Shown here: one piece after another, positions 1 to 7,874 of the stretch | Layout: every line of letters starts with the position of its first letter | Numbering within the stretch: the first letter of the stretch is position 1 | From: JAJDZL01 sp965220725 | Lineage (GTDB): Bacteria; Pseudomonadota; Gammaproteobacteria; Arenicellales; JAJDZL01 | DNA: 64,000 bases | Reading direction: 5' to 3' | NCBI GenBank assembly: GCA_965220725.1 | Contig: OZ244840.1 | Coordinates: 2,108,001-2,172,000, forward strand | Translations under genes and position numbers: made by a program | Notes under the pieces: generated by a model | Told to the model about the DNA's origin: nothing | Seen by the model: only the letters and a program-made list of their open reading frames with translations | Databases searched by the model: none

Positions 1-1483
1 GAAGATCCGAGCTGCCAACCAATTTGGCGATGAATGGACGTGCACGTTCGGTAGCCCATTGAAAGTCGCAAAGTTCCAACAACCACCACCACAAGGCATC
101 GCGTGCCCCTACGCGGTTGAGGTTTGCGTCCGAGTAATTGCTCGGATAGTCCGTGATCAGGAATCCCACACCCCAGTTTCCGGTATTGGTCACGATCGTG
201 TTTTTGGTTTGTGCATTGGTTTGAAAGTCGTATCTTTTCGCCAGTCGCCATGTGATTCGATAGGATTGTTGACGGAGCTTCTCGATATCGAGTTTCGCCT
301 GCGGAACCTCGTCATCGCCTGATACTGAAAAAGGAAAAATGGGGGCGGGAATTTTGATTTTTTTTGAAGATAATTGAGTGTTATTTGAGGGTTGTGCATT
401 ATTTTCGAATGCACCATTTTGGTGCATGATTTCGTCGGTTTTTGGGGTGTTTACACTGTAAACACCTGAGTCATGCACCATTTTGGTGCATTCAACCGGA
501 CATTCTGCATCCTGAACCGGACATGCAACCTCCTGAACCGGACATTCTGCGTCATCAAAATAGACATATTCTTCGCTTATTTCGGCTGGTGAATTTTTCA
601 GGGGAGTCTCAGACAAGTGAAGATATCCATCCAAGCGGAGTGCTATGTCCTGCAGGGTCAGTGACTGAGAGTGGCACAGATTGGACTCAAGTGTGCGTCT
701 GAACAATGAGTGTGACCATTGCTGCTCGTCATATGCGTTCAGAGATTCAAGAAACATGCCTGTCATCTTTTCGTCTGAGATATTCAATTCGCTGCCGACC
801 TTCTTGAATGCGTTTTCCAACGCGCGTAACTTCTGTACTTGCGGGCGGCCCATCGATATGCAGACTTCCCGGGAAAGCACGGGTTCCAGGTTCTCAATCG
901 CATACAGCATGACCGAGAGCGTACTGAGAGTCATGCTGTACCCTTTGTTGGCGAACATGGAGCGTATATCTCTCAGTGACAGATCATCCTGTCCGGACTC
1001 AGCCTTCAAATGTTCTATAGCGAGTTTGGTGCCGAAGGAGCGGTCGATGAAACACAGGGACTTTCGCAAGTCGTTCTCCTGGAGGTGACCGATGATCGCG
1101 TCCGACTCATAGCCAGTCCATGGATGAAAAGAGCAGTCAACAACTCGAAATCTTCTATCGCCGGTCTCGCTGTATAGTTCCTTCAATGCCTTCAGGCGAG
1201 TATTTCCGCCTTTGTAGATCATGAATTTTTCTGTACTTGGCCTTTGTGTCACGACAAGTGGCTGATTGATGCCATCTTTCATAATGGATTGCTTGATCCG
1301 GTCGAAGTTTGGGTTGGCGATTCTTCTGGGATTCATGTCGTAGGCTACGAGGTCTGTGATTGGAATGGAGAGAAAGGTCTTCGTACTCAGACGCCTTTTG
1401 AAATCCGCAGGGTAACTTGAACCGTCTGCTGATTGCGGTAGCAGTCGGTCCTTGATCTCATCTGAAGAAGGTCGCAGAGTCAT
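1..1483 (-). CDS. ParB-family protein of integrative-conjugative-element type (partial)
   Basis: A single minus-strand frame stays open from an ATG overlapping the parA stop (ATGA) to the left window edge, giving at least 494 codons with no stop. The N-terminal third is a ParB/Spo0J nuclease-like domain (SIPITDLVAYDMNPRRI, then the GGNTRLKALKELY box and the HLQENDLRKSLCFID segment). This wording matches the ParB proteins of PFGI-1/pKLC102-type integrative elements rather than chromosomal ParB. A low-complexity linker (residues about 305-380) contains 7-residue CPVQ repeats, and a C-terminal domain (WGVGFLITDYPSNY, WWWLLELCDFQWATERARPF) follows and is cut by the edge. It presumably acts with the adjacent ParA in maintenance of the element. 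The domain assignment is strong; the function of the C-terminal part is unknown. Confidence 0.85.
   Translation of the reverse strand, partial: MTLRPSSDEIKDRLLPQSADGSSYPADFKRRLSTKTFLSIPITDLVAYDMNPRRIANPNFDRIKQSIMKDGINQPLVVTQRPSTEKFMIYKGGNTRLKALKELYSETGDRRFRVVDCSFHPWTGYESDAIIGHLQENDLRKSLCFIDRSFGTKLAIEHLKAESGQDDLSLRDIRSMFANKGYSMTLSTLSVMLYAIENLEPVLSREVCISMGRPQVQKLRALENAFKKVGSELNISDEKMTGMFLESLNAYDEQQWSHSLFRRTLESNLCHSQSLTLQDIALRLDGYLHLSETPLKNSPAEISEEYVYFDDAECPVQEVACPVQDAECPVECTKMVHDSGVYSVNTPKTDEIMHQNGAFENNAQPSNNTQLSSKKIKIPAPIFPFSVSGDDEVPQAKLDIEKLRQQSYRITWRLAKRYDFQTNAQTKNTIVTNTGNWGVGFLITDYPSNYSDANLNRVGARDALWWWLLELCDFQWATERARPFIAKLVGSSDL
409..427. repeat. 19-bp palindrome, copy 1, inside parB
   Basis: Perfect inverted repeat with arms ATGCACCA and TGGTGCAT around TTT. 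An identical 19-bp sequence lies at 473-491. The two copies are translated in different reading frames (MHQNGAF here, CTKMVH in the other), so the conservation is of DNA and not of protein. Candidate binding site for ParB or a KorA-like regulator. Confidence 0.8.
446..466. repeat. 21-bp palindrome between the two 19-bp palindromes
   Basis: Perfect inverted repeat with 10-bp arms GGTGTTTACA and TGTAAACACC around a single C. It lies between the two identical 19-bp palindromes in the non-conserved linker of parB. It does not match the canonical chromosomal parS (TGTTNCACGTGAAACA), but its size, position and symmetry suit a partition or operator site. Confidence 0.8.
473..491. repeat. 19-bp palindrome, copy 2, inside parB
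   Basis: Exact second copy of the 19-bp palindrome at 409-427, same orientation, centre-to-centre distance 64 bp. The A-B-A arrangement with the 446-466 palindrome makes an 83-bp cluster. Confidence 0.8.
496..558. repeat. Three tandem 21-bp repeats in parB
   Basis: Three consecutive 21-bp units starting CCGGACAT at 496, 517 and 538. Read on the minus strand they give seven-residue repeats of the type DAECPVQ/EVACPVQ in the ParB linker. The repeat abuts the palindrome cluster at 409-491 and may be an iteron-like array or only an expanding linker. Confidence 0.8.
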
Positions 1484-2310
1484 GTACTTCCTGCAGTTTG
1501 AGTTTGCGAGTCCGACAAGCCCGTTTCGAAATTCAGGTCAGGCAGTAACTCGGCTGCCAATGAGAGCATGTTTTCATAGGCACTGGCGCCGTACTTTCTT
1601 TTCTTCTCAAAGCTGTGAACGGGAACTTGTGCCGATGCCGCGTCCCGATACACCGTTCGATCCGGTATGCTGGTGTTGAGTAGATTGATTTCCGGAAGTT
1701 CATTGATCAGGTATTGAATCTGGCGGGCAACCAGCCTGGCATCAACTGTTGGACGCGTTCGGTAGATCAGGGCATTCATCGATCCTGGAAGGTTGATGGC
1801 ACCGTAGGTTCTTTCCAGTCGCTCAATCACTCTCATGACACCGCGAAAAAATTCGCGTGCAGACAGCATGTCTGGAACAATCGGAGACACCAGCAGGTCG
1901 CTGGATAGAATTGCGGCATCCACCACCGCACTCGATGCTCCCTGTGTATCGATAATCACCAGGTCATAGTCAGACAGTGCGAGCAACACACTGCGCATTC
2001 GATTCATTCCATCCGGCAGGATTGAGATTTCCTTCTCACATAGACAGTCGGGATCATCCGAAAGAACAATGTCCAATCTGGAAAGTGCAGTCTTGCTGAT
2101 CGCGCAATCGATCTCCACATGAGAGAAGATCCGCGTCAAGCCATAAGGCGAGTGTTCGAGGAGGGGGAAGTATGTGCTCAGAGAGGGTTGCGGGTCGGTA
2201 TCGATGAGCAGAACCTTCCATCCCAAATCGGCAACGAGTCCACCCAGATTTGCGCATAAACTTGTCTTTCCCACGCCACCTTTGGAACTGCAAATTGTCA
2301 CTACGTTCAC
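1480..2310 (-). CDS. parA: ParA-family partition ATPase
   Basis: Soj/ParA-type ATPase of 276 residues. The deviant Walker A box SSKGGVGKTSL is at the N-terminus, LLIDTDPQPSLSTYF gives the Walker A' region and DLVIIDTQGASSAV the Walker B. I place the start at the GTG at 2310, which has AGGGGAAGAG just upstream and leaves the usual few residues before the P-loop; the frame also stays open to a TTG at 2367. The stop overlaps the parB start, so the two genes are translationally coupled. The protein likely segregates or stabilises the island together with ParB. Confidence 0.9.
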   Translation of the reverse strand: MNVVTICSSKGGVGKTSLCANLGGLVADLGWKVLLIDTDPQPSLSTYFPLLEHSPYGLTRIFSHVEIDCAISKTALSRLDIVLSDDPDCLCEKEISILPDGMNRMRSVLLALSDYDLVIIDTQGASSAVVDAAILSSDLLVSPIVPDMLSAREFFRGVMRVIERLERTYGAINLPGSMNALIYRTRPTVDARLVARQIQYLINELPEINLLNTSIPDRTVYRDAASAQVPVHSFEKKRKYGASAYENMLSLAAELLPDLNFETGLSDSQTQTAGST

Positions 2311-2681
2311 GACTCTTCCCCTAGCTACTTGATAAGAAAAGGGATTCGAATCGGACTGCAGGAACAACTGAGGGCCAATCGGTTGTACGGCATCGAAAAT
2401 TGCTCCTCGGCATTCATTCTGGACCGATCAATTGGCCTGGAAATCGGTGTGATTGTCCAATGCAGTTTGAATGAATGGAACCGAATTTTCTGACCGGTCT
2501 TCACCTGGACAGACACTGAAACAATGGCAGGGGTAATGCCTGGGCAACCTCGAACTCGGGTCGGAAACTCCCGTCTGAGTAAAATATTTTTCTTTGATGG
2601 TTAAACCACAAAAATCCTTTAATATTGAAACAGCGAAGATCAGGTGTGATTGATATTGAACAAGTCTTTGGAGGAACTGCG

Positions 2682-2864
2682 ATGGATTTGAACAAATGGG
2701 TGGAAGATGGCATTAGAGAGGCATGGTCCGACCCAGAATTTCAGAAGTTCAACAATGAGGTTAATGCGCATATTGAGAAGGTGACAGGAGAGAAACTGAT
2801 GCCGACACCGGTCGAGAAGGAATTGCTCGAAAAGGACAAAGCCAGCAAGATCACCTCGGATTGA
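2682..2864 (+). CDS. Small protein, paralog 1 (unknown)
   Basis: A 60-residue protein with a good ribosome binding site (GGAGGA at 2670) before the ATG at 2682. It shares its first 25 residues (pattern MD-hydrophobic-x-KW...IR...W.D.EF.K) with the product of 3049-3282, showing an old local duplication. It is acidic and helical in appearance, with no signal peptide, membrane segment or known motif that I recognise. It lies just upstream of parA on the opposite strand, so it is probably cargo or a regulatory factor of the island. Function unknown. Confidence 0.6.
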   Translation: MDLNKWVEDGIREAWSDPEFQKFNNEVNAHIEKVTGEKLMPTPVEKELLEKDKASKITSD

Positions 2865-3048
2865 CTCTCAAGAATTTCCTGTCAGACACAGATGCCAATC
2901 TAAACAACCTTCGGTTAGGATGGCAAGTCGGCTTCACGGGTAGATTCGGTGAAATTCAATCATTAGCCGGTCGCGAACAAGAAGCAAGCAGAAAAACGCC
3001 ACGCAAGATTTTAGACAACGTAAGGCAACGCCATAGGGAGGCATACCG

Positions 3049-3282
3049 ATGGATTTCAAAAAATGGATGAATCAGAAAATTAGAGACAATTGGCACGACT
3101 CGGAATTCAGAAAAGGATTCGATGAGAACAAAATGGAATTGGAAAGGAGACTGGGTGAAAAGTTGGCTGACATTCCCATCGTCGCGCAGTTGAACGCTAG
3201 AGACAGGGAGTTGGAATTGAAGACCCGGGATACAGCGTCCGCTGCCCCCGATTCAATCCATCAGAATCGACCGACAGCTTAG
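3049..3282 (+). CDS. Small protein, paralog 2 (unknown)
   Basis: A 77-residue protein preceded by GGGAGG. The N-terminus (MDFKKWMNQKIRDNWHDSEF) is paralogous to that of 2682-2864, while the C-terminal half differs and is rich in charged residues and then Pro/Ala. No recognisable domain. The two paralogs are separated by 184 bp that hold no convincing gene. Role unknown; probably part of the parAB-bearing island. Confidence 0.6.
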   Translation: MDFKKWMNQKIRDNWHDSEFRKGFDENKMELERRLGEKLADIPIVAQLNARDRELELKTRDTASAAPDSIHQNRPTA

Positions 3283-3639
3283 CCAGATCTCTACTCTTTT
3301 CGATTGGGAGGTCGATATCATCCAGTACTCGGTGTAGTCCTGATTCGGAGGGCAGATTTGTTTAGCCGTTTACTTGCGGTAACACTATTCCAAACCAGAA
3401 AGTGGGAAGTGCTTTTCCACCCATTCACCGCGATCTCGAATCCCTGATTTTTGTTGGCGGTTTGCGATCAATAACCGCTCAGACTGTGAATGAAAGCTTG
3501 GATTTCTGCTACAATCTTGCGTTAGGTATCAACTGTTCTGCAATAGCAGTACGTGACGGTTCAGCGGTTACCTCTTCAGATTTCACTGCTGTTCCGCAGA
3601 TACGAAAAACATGATTCTGTCAGGCATTTGGATTTGGCA
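3283..3639. other. Intergenic stretch at the probable island boundary
   Basis: About 360 bp without a convincing gene. A 70-codon open frame (3402-3614) lacks a ribosome binding site and family resemblance. I searched by eye for a tRNA gene that could be an attachment site and found none. The transition from island to core genes lies somewhere here. Confidence 0.4.
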
Positions 3640-3700
3640 GATTCTCGCGTTGATTTGATGATCAGCTTGCCGGCGCGTTCAGGTTAATGGCTAAAGCGAT
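3640..3700 (+). ncRNA. SAM-II-like riboswitch upstream of metZ
   Basis: The stretch carries the conserved blocks of the SAM-II (metA) motif in order: CGCG (3646-3649), TTGATTTGA, AGCTTGC, CGCG (3674-3677) pairing with the first, an A/T-containing joiner and GGCTAAAGC. A pseudoknot is possible between GCTT (3665-3668) and AAGC (3694-3697). The next gene is an O-succinylhomoserine sulfhydrylase, the expected SAM-controlled target. SAM-II is best known from alphaproteobacteria. The distance to the chosen metZ start (about 45 nt) is longer than usual, so the control mechanism is uncertain. Identification is from motif memory; no covariance search was run. Confidence 0.72.
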
Positions 3701-3741
3701 TGCTTCGTCCTTACCCTTTAATGCGCCAGATGGGGATAGTA

Positions 3742-4920
3742 ATGAAAAAAAAGGGGTTTAGGACCAAGGCAGTCAGGTCGGGACAGCAAAGAACCCGCGA
3801 AAACGAACACAACGATCCGATTTTTGCGACCTCCAGTTTCGTTTTCGACAATGCGGCACATGCCGCCAGCCTGTTCGCAGAAACTGAATCCGGAAATGTC
3901 TATTCCAGATTCACCAATCCAACCACACGGGCGTTCGAAAACAGACTTGCGGCACTGGAAAACGCAAAGTTCTGCAGTGGCACCGCATCGGGGATGTCAG
4001 CCATTCTCTCAATCTGCATGACGGTGCTGAAATCCGGTGACCACGTTCTGGCTGGACGCGGACTGTTTGGGTCGACCGTGAATCTTTTCAACAACATCCT
4101 GAGCAGGTTTGACATCGAGACGACATTTCTGTCCCCAACCGACATCAGTCAGTGGCGTGGCGCAATGCGCAAGAACACCCGGTTGGTCTTCGTCGAATCC
4201 CCGTCAAATCCACTGTGTGAGATTGTCGATATCCGTGCCCTTGCCGAAGTCACCCACTCAAACAAGGACTGTATTCTGGCGGTTGACAATTGTGCGTGCA
4301 CCCCCGCATTGCAGCAGCCTTTCAGCTTGGGAGCGGATGTGGTGCTGCATTCTGCCACGAAGTTTCTTGATGGACAGGGACGAGGGGTTGGCGGTGCGGT
4401 ACTGACCAATAATCCGCAGATCGCAAAAGACATCGTCGGATTTCTGCGTACGGCCGGTCCGAGCATGAGTCCATTCAATGCCTGGATATTCCACAAAGGA
4501 CTGGAGACGCTCGCACTCAGGATGGCCGAGTCCTGCGCCAGTGCCATGACAATCGCACAATGGCTGGACAATCACCCGAAAGTGGACAAGGTGTACTACC
4601 CCGGTTTGCGAGACAATCCAGGTTATGAACTTGCCAAGTCACAGCAGTCGGCTTTCGGGGCTCTGCTTTCCTTTGAAGTCAAAGGCGGTCAGTCAGCCGC
4701 ATGGAGTCTAATTGATGCGTTGGAAATATGCACCATAACCGCCAATCTTGGGGATGCAAAGAGTGTCGCGACCCATCCGGCGACCACTACGCATGGCCGA
4801 ATCACAGCGCAAGACCGCAAGAGGGCGGGAATTACAGACGGACTGGTGCGCCTCTCAATTGGCCTGGAGGATGTCGATGATCTGATCTGTGACTTGGAAA
4901 CAGCCTTGAAGTCGGTATGA
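3742..4920 (+). CDS. metZ: O-succinylhomoserine sulfhydrylase
   Basis: PLP-dependent Cys/Met-metabolism enzyme of 392 residues, normal length for MetZ. Visible motifs are the substrate/PLP region YSRFTNPTTRAFENRLAALE, the aspartate in LAVDNCACTPALQQP and the PLP lysine in LHSATKFLDGQGR. MetZ makes homocysteine from O-succinylhomoserine and sulfide in methionine biosynthesis. I chose the ATG at 3742 because GGGGA lies five bases upstream and the family begins near FRTKAVR; the frame is open further upstream to 3700. The SAM-II-like element before it suggests repression by S-adenosylmethionine. Confidence 0.9.
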   Translation: MKKKGFRTKAVRSGQQRTRENEHNDPIFATSSFVFDNAAHAASLFAETESGNVYSRFTNPTTRAFENRLAALENAKFCSGTASGMSAILSICMTVLKSGDHVLAGRGLFGSTVNLFNNILSRFDIETTFLSPTDISQWRGAMRKNTRLVFVESPSNPLCEIVDIRALAEVTHSNKDCILAVDNCACTPALQQPFSLGADVVLHSATKFLDGQGRGVGGAVLTNNPQIAKDIVGFLRTAGPSMSPFNAWIFHKGLETLALRMAESCASAMTIAQWLDNHPKVDKVYYPGLRDNPGYELAKSQQSAFGALLSFEVKGGQSAAWSLIDALEICTITANLGDAKSVATHPATTTHGRITAQDRKRAGITDGLVRLSIGLEDVDDLICDLETALKSV

Positions 4921-4947
4921 TTCCATTGCCACATCCGAATTGTAAAT

Positions 4948-5598
4948 TCACTTGATTTTCGACTGGTCGTGTCGAAGCCCGAATATCCACCGCTCGGAAG
5001 TGATGGAGTCGAGATGGTGATAGGGCCTGCGCTCCATGCCTCTGAAACCCGGTCCGGGCATCAGGATGACATCGCCCGGCAAATTGACAATCTCAATATT
5101 GTTGCTTTTGTTTCGGTCTTCGCAGATCTGGAACCGACCATGCCCGGACAGCACGAAAAGGCAGATGAGGTGCCTGTAATCCGTTCGGTCCCGATGCGGT
5201 GTGATGCCCAGATGAGCAGGGAGGTATTTCTGAATGATCCAGTCGTTGAAAACCACCGTATCCTCAAAGTAATCGCAGCCGGCGATACTTGTGTCGAACA
5301 TTTCCTGAAAATGCCGCACAAGTTGGCCGAATGAGCCATCCGTATTCAACTCGTTCTGCAGCAGCATCTCCTGTCTTACCTCATTGTCACCGCTTCCAAC
5401 CCTGTTGTTGATGTATCGGAGGGGATACCGCTTCGCTTCCTCCAACAGTTCGAGCCTGAACTCTTCGGACAGTATGGGGACAGAGACTGCCCGCAAATGC
5501 TGAAGACTCTGAATGGCACCTGACAGGTGCTGAGTGGAGATTCTAAAGGACTCGCTCAATTGAATCAGTCTTGTATGCAGTGAATGTCGCCTAAGCAA
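4948..5598 (-). CDS. 2OG-Fe(II) oxygenase-like protein
   Basis: A 216-residue protein whose second half shows the facial triad of Fe(II)/2-oxoglutarate dioxygenases: HRD in GITPHRDRTDYRHL, a distal His in RPYHHLDSI and a following Arg in ERWIFGLRHD, with the NLPGDVILMPGPGF strand between them. The N-terminal 90 residues are helical and unassigned. The gene is divergent from the molybdoenzyme operon with a 148-bp intergenic region holding a palindrome. The likely start is a TTG at 5598, which is uncertain. The substrate cannot be predicted. Confidence 0.65.
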   Translation of the reverse strand: MLRRHSLHTRLIQLSESFRISTQHLSGAIQSLQHLRAVSVPILSEEFRLELLEEAKRYPLRYINNRVGSGDNEVRQEMLLQNELNTDGSFGQLVRHFQEMFDTSIAGCDYFEDTVVFNDWIIQKYLPAHLGITPHRDRTDYRHLICLFVLSGHGRFQICEDRNKSNNIEIVNLPGDVILMPGPGFRGMERRPYHHLDSITSERWIFGLRHDQSKIK

Positions 5599-5621
5599 GC
5601 TGTTTCAGAGAAATAATATAT

Positions 5622-5635
5622 TTTGTGTATACAAA
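5622..5635. promoter_or_regulatory. Palindrome in divergent promoter region
   Basis: TTTGT-GTAT-ACAAA, an inverted repeat containing the perfect 8-bp palindrome TGTATACA, in the AT-rich region between the oxygenase gene and the molybdoenzyme operon. Its form resembles GntR-type operators. Candidate control site for one or both divergent units. Confidence 0.4.
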
Positions 5636-5746
5636 TTTTACTTTGATGGCTGACTTGCAGTAGAATTTATACAGCGTTTGGTAAACCCGCAAGAAAAAAG
5701 ACAACAGGCAAGACGCTGCGATTGCAAATGAGAGAGGAGAGAGAGT

Positions 5747-7855
5747 ATGAGCACCATGAGTGACCTGGGTTCCCGTCTGGCTGCGATCAAGGACGCGGAA
5801 GTCATTAGGAGTTTTTGTTACACCTGTCCATGGCAATGTCCCACCGAGGTGTTTGTCCGAGACGGAAAGATCGTCTATCACAAAGGCAATCCCGATTCGC
5901 CAAACAACATCGGATCACGGTGCGCCAAGGGCATGGCCAGCTGGCATGTCACACGCGACCCCGATCGACTTAAGTATCCGATGCTTCGTACCAACGCCAA
6001 AGGTGAGCGCGGACAATTCAAGCAAATCTCCTGGGACGAGGCGTATTCCTTCATAGCCGACAAACTGAAGTCGATCGCCAAGGAATATGGTCCCGAAGCG
6101 GTCGCCCTAACCTGCCATCATGACCCCAACACGCAGTTTTACCGGCATCTGCTTGGAGAACTGTATGGCTCGCCCAATCTGTATACGCATACCTCTGGCT
6201 GTGAGCAGGACCGCCGGTCGGCGTGTCTGACCCTGTTTGGACATGTCTTCCCCATGCATGACTTCATCAATTCGAAATATGTGATGCTCTGGGGAATGAA
6301 CAATCTCGGTGCCAATCAGGGCCTGTGGGAGAGCAGGGCGTTGATCGAGGCCAAGAAAAACGGCTGCAAGCTCGTGGTGGTTGATCCGAACTTTACGGAA
6401 ACCGCGCAGAAAGCCGATGAGTGGATTCCAATCAATCCCGGAACCGACGGTGCGCTGGCCCTTGCCATGTGTCACAGCATTGTCAGCGCCGGGTTGTATG
6501 ATCAGGATTTCACGAGCAACTACTGCAATGGCTTCGATGGTTTCAGGGATCATCTTGTTTCAGGTGGCTATACCGCTGAATGGGCTGCACCGATCTGTGG
6601 GGTGGACAAAGAAACGATTGAGCGTCTGGCCAGAGAGTTTGCCACCACCAAGCCAGCCATGTCTGCGATCTTCAAGGGATCGGGATATTACACCAATGGC
6701 GCGGATGCGGGCAGAGCCTGCTATGCCCTGAACGCAATTTGCGGTGAGGTCGACAAACCTGGAAATCTGCACCTCAAGGATTGGGCACCGCTGGGATTGC
6801 CCGTGATCATTCCCGACGAGGCAAAAGCCGCACCGTCCAAGGGCCCGCTGCATGTGGAGATGGGTTACCCCCTGGCGCCTGACCTGCCAAATTCCAAATT
6901 GCCGGATGCGGTGATTGACGGGAAGCCCTATCCGGTCAGGGGATTGTTCGTACATGCCTCCAATCCGGTCATGAGCGATCCCAACCGGGACCGTGTCATT
7001 GAGATGTTCAGGCATCTGGACCTTGCCGTTGCCTGTGAACTGTATATGAGCGAGACCGCACTCGAATGCGATATCGTCCTGCCGGAAACATCATTCTATG
7101 AACAGGCGGAGATCCGACAGGGCATGTGGTTGGGTCCCCAGGTGGTTCTGTGTCAACCTGCCGTCGCACCCGTTGGAGAGTCCAAGCCACCCTACGAGAT
7201 TGCCAAGGGCATCGCGGAGAAAATGGGCTGGGCTGAATACTTTCCGTATGAGAAATGGGAGGATTGGGGCGAAGTGATGATGGAGAATGTGCCGATGTCC
7301 TTGGATGAGCTCAAGCAGCAGGGTTTCTGGGCCGGTGAGATACGTTACAACCGCGTACCGGAAGGCCTTCCAACACCATCTGGAAAGATTGAGCTGCACT
7401 CCAGTGCCTACGAGGACGCCGGCTTCAACGGATATCCAGAATACACCGAACGCTCGGTGATTCCCGATGAGGAGTATCCGCTGCAGCTGACTCATTCCAA
7501 ACTGAGCATGCATTGCAATATTGTCACCCAGAACAATCCGTATCTGATGGAGGTCTGCGGTGAGAACTGGGTGGAGATCAACAGTCAGGATGCGGCTCGT
7601 TTCGGTATTCGAAATGATGCCATGGTGATTCTCGAGTCGCCGAAAGACAAGATTGAAATCAAGGCCAAGGTTGTTGAGGGGCTGGTTCCGGGTTGCGTGA
7701 GCGTCCGGCACGGCCACGGATTCGGTCACTGGGCCATGGGCTCGACAGCCAAAGGACATGGTGCCCATTCCAATAATCTGATGGACACCCATACCAACCC
7801 GATCACCGGAGCGAACTGCTACAACGAGTGCAAGGTTCGCATCCGGTCTGTCTGA
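5747..7855 (+). CDS. Molybdopterin oxidoreductase, DMSO-reductase family, cytoplasmic
   Basis: A 702-residue catalytic subunit. Cys24, Cys27, Cys31 and Cys59 form the N-terminal 4Fe-4S site (CYTCPWQC...RC). The likely molybdenum ligand is Cys152 in HTSGCEQDRR, as in polysulfide/thiosulfate reductase relatives. The C-terminal molybdopterin-binding domain includes LQLTHSKLSMHCN and TGANCYNECKVRIR. There is no Tat signal, so the enzyme should be cytoplasmic, unlike respiratory Dms/Psr/Phs enzymes. A purine-rich ribosome binding site precedes the ATG. It is followed at 20 bp by a ferredoxin subunit and then by methyltransferase and corrinoid genes, so it may handle a product of demethylation or supply electrons to the corrinoid. 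Substrate unknown. Confidence 0.88.
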   Translation: MSTMSDLGSRLAAIKDAEVIRSFCYTCPWQCPTEVFVRDGKIVYHKGNPDSPNNIGSRCAKGMASWHVTRDPDRLKYPMLRTNAKGERGQFKQISWDEAYSFIADKLKSIAKEYGPEAVALTCHHDPNTQFYRHLLGELYGSPNLYTHTSGCEQDRRSACLTLFGHVFPMHDFINSKYVMLWGMNNLGANQGLWESRALIEAKKNGCKLVVVDPNFTETAQKADEWIPINPGTDGALALAMCHSIVSAGLYDQDFTSNYCNGFDGFRDHLVSGGYTAEWAAPICGVDKETIERLAREFATTKPAMSAIFKGSGYYTNGADAGRACYALNAICGEVDKPGNLHLKDWAPLGLPVIIPDEAKAAPSKGPLHVEMGYPLAPDLPNSKLPDAVIDGKPYPVRGLFVHASNPVMSDPNRDRVIEMFRHLDLAVACELYMSETALECDIVLPETSFYEQAEIRQGMWLGPQVVLCQPAVAPVGESKPPYEIAKGIAEKMGWAEYFPYEKWEDWGEVMMENVPMSLDELKQQGFWAGEIRYNRVPEGLPTPSGKIELHSSAYEDAGFNGYPEYTERSVIPDEEYPLQLTHSKLSMHCNIVTQNNPYLMEVCGENWVEINSQDAARFGIRNDAMVILESPKDKIEIKAKVVEGLVPGCVSVRHGHGFGHWAMGSTAKGHGAHSNNLMDTHTNPITGANCYNECKVRIRSV

Positions 7856-7874
7856 AAAACGGGAGGACGTTTCC

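Noticed and set aside
496..558. CRISPR-like repeat
   Set aside because: Units are contiguous 21-mers without spacers and lie in a coding frame.
2861..3070. Open frame of 69 codons between the two small paralogs
   Set aside because: Overlaps the stop of one and the start of the other gene, starts at TTG without a ribosome binding site and resembles nothing.
3402..3614. Open frame of 70 codons before metZ
   Set aside because: No ribosome binding site, no family resemblance; likely random.
3283..3640. tRNA gene as attachment site for the island
   Set aside because: No cloverleaf or conserved TpsiC sequence found by eye.
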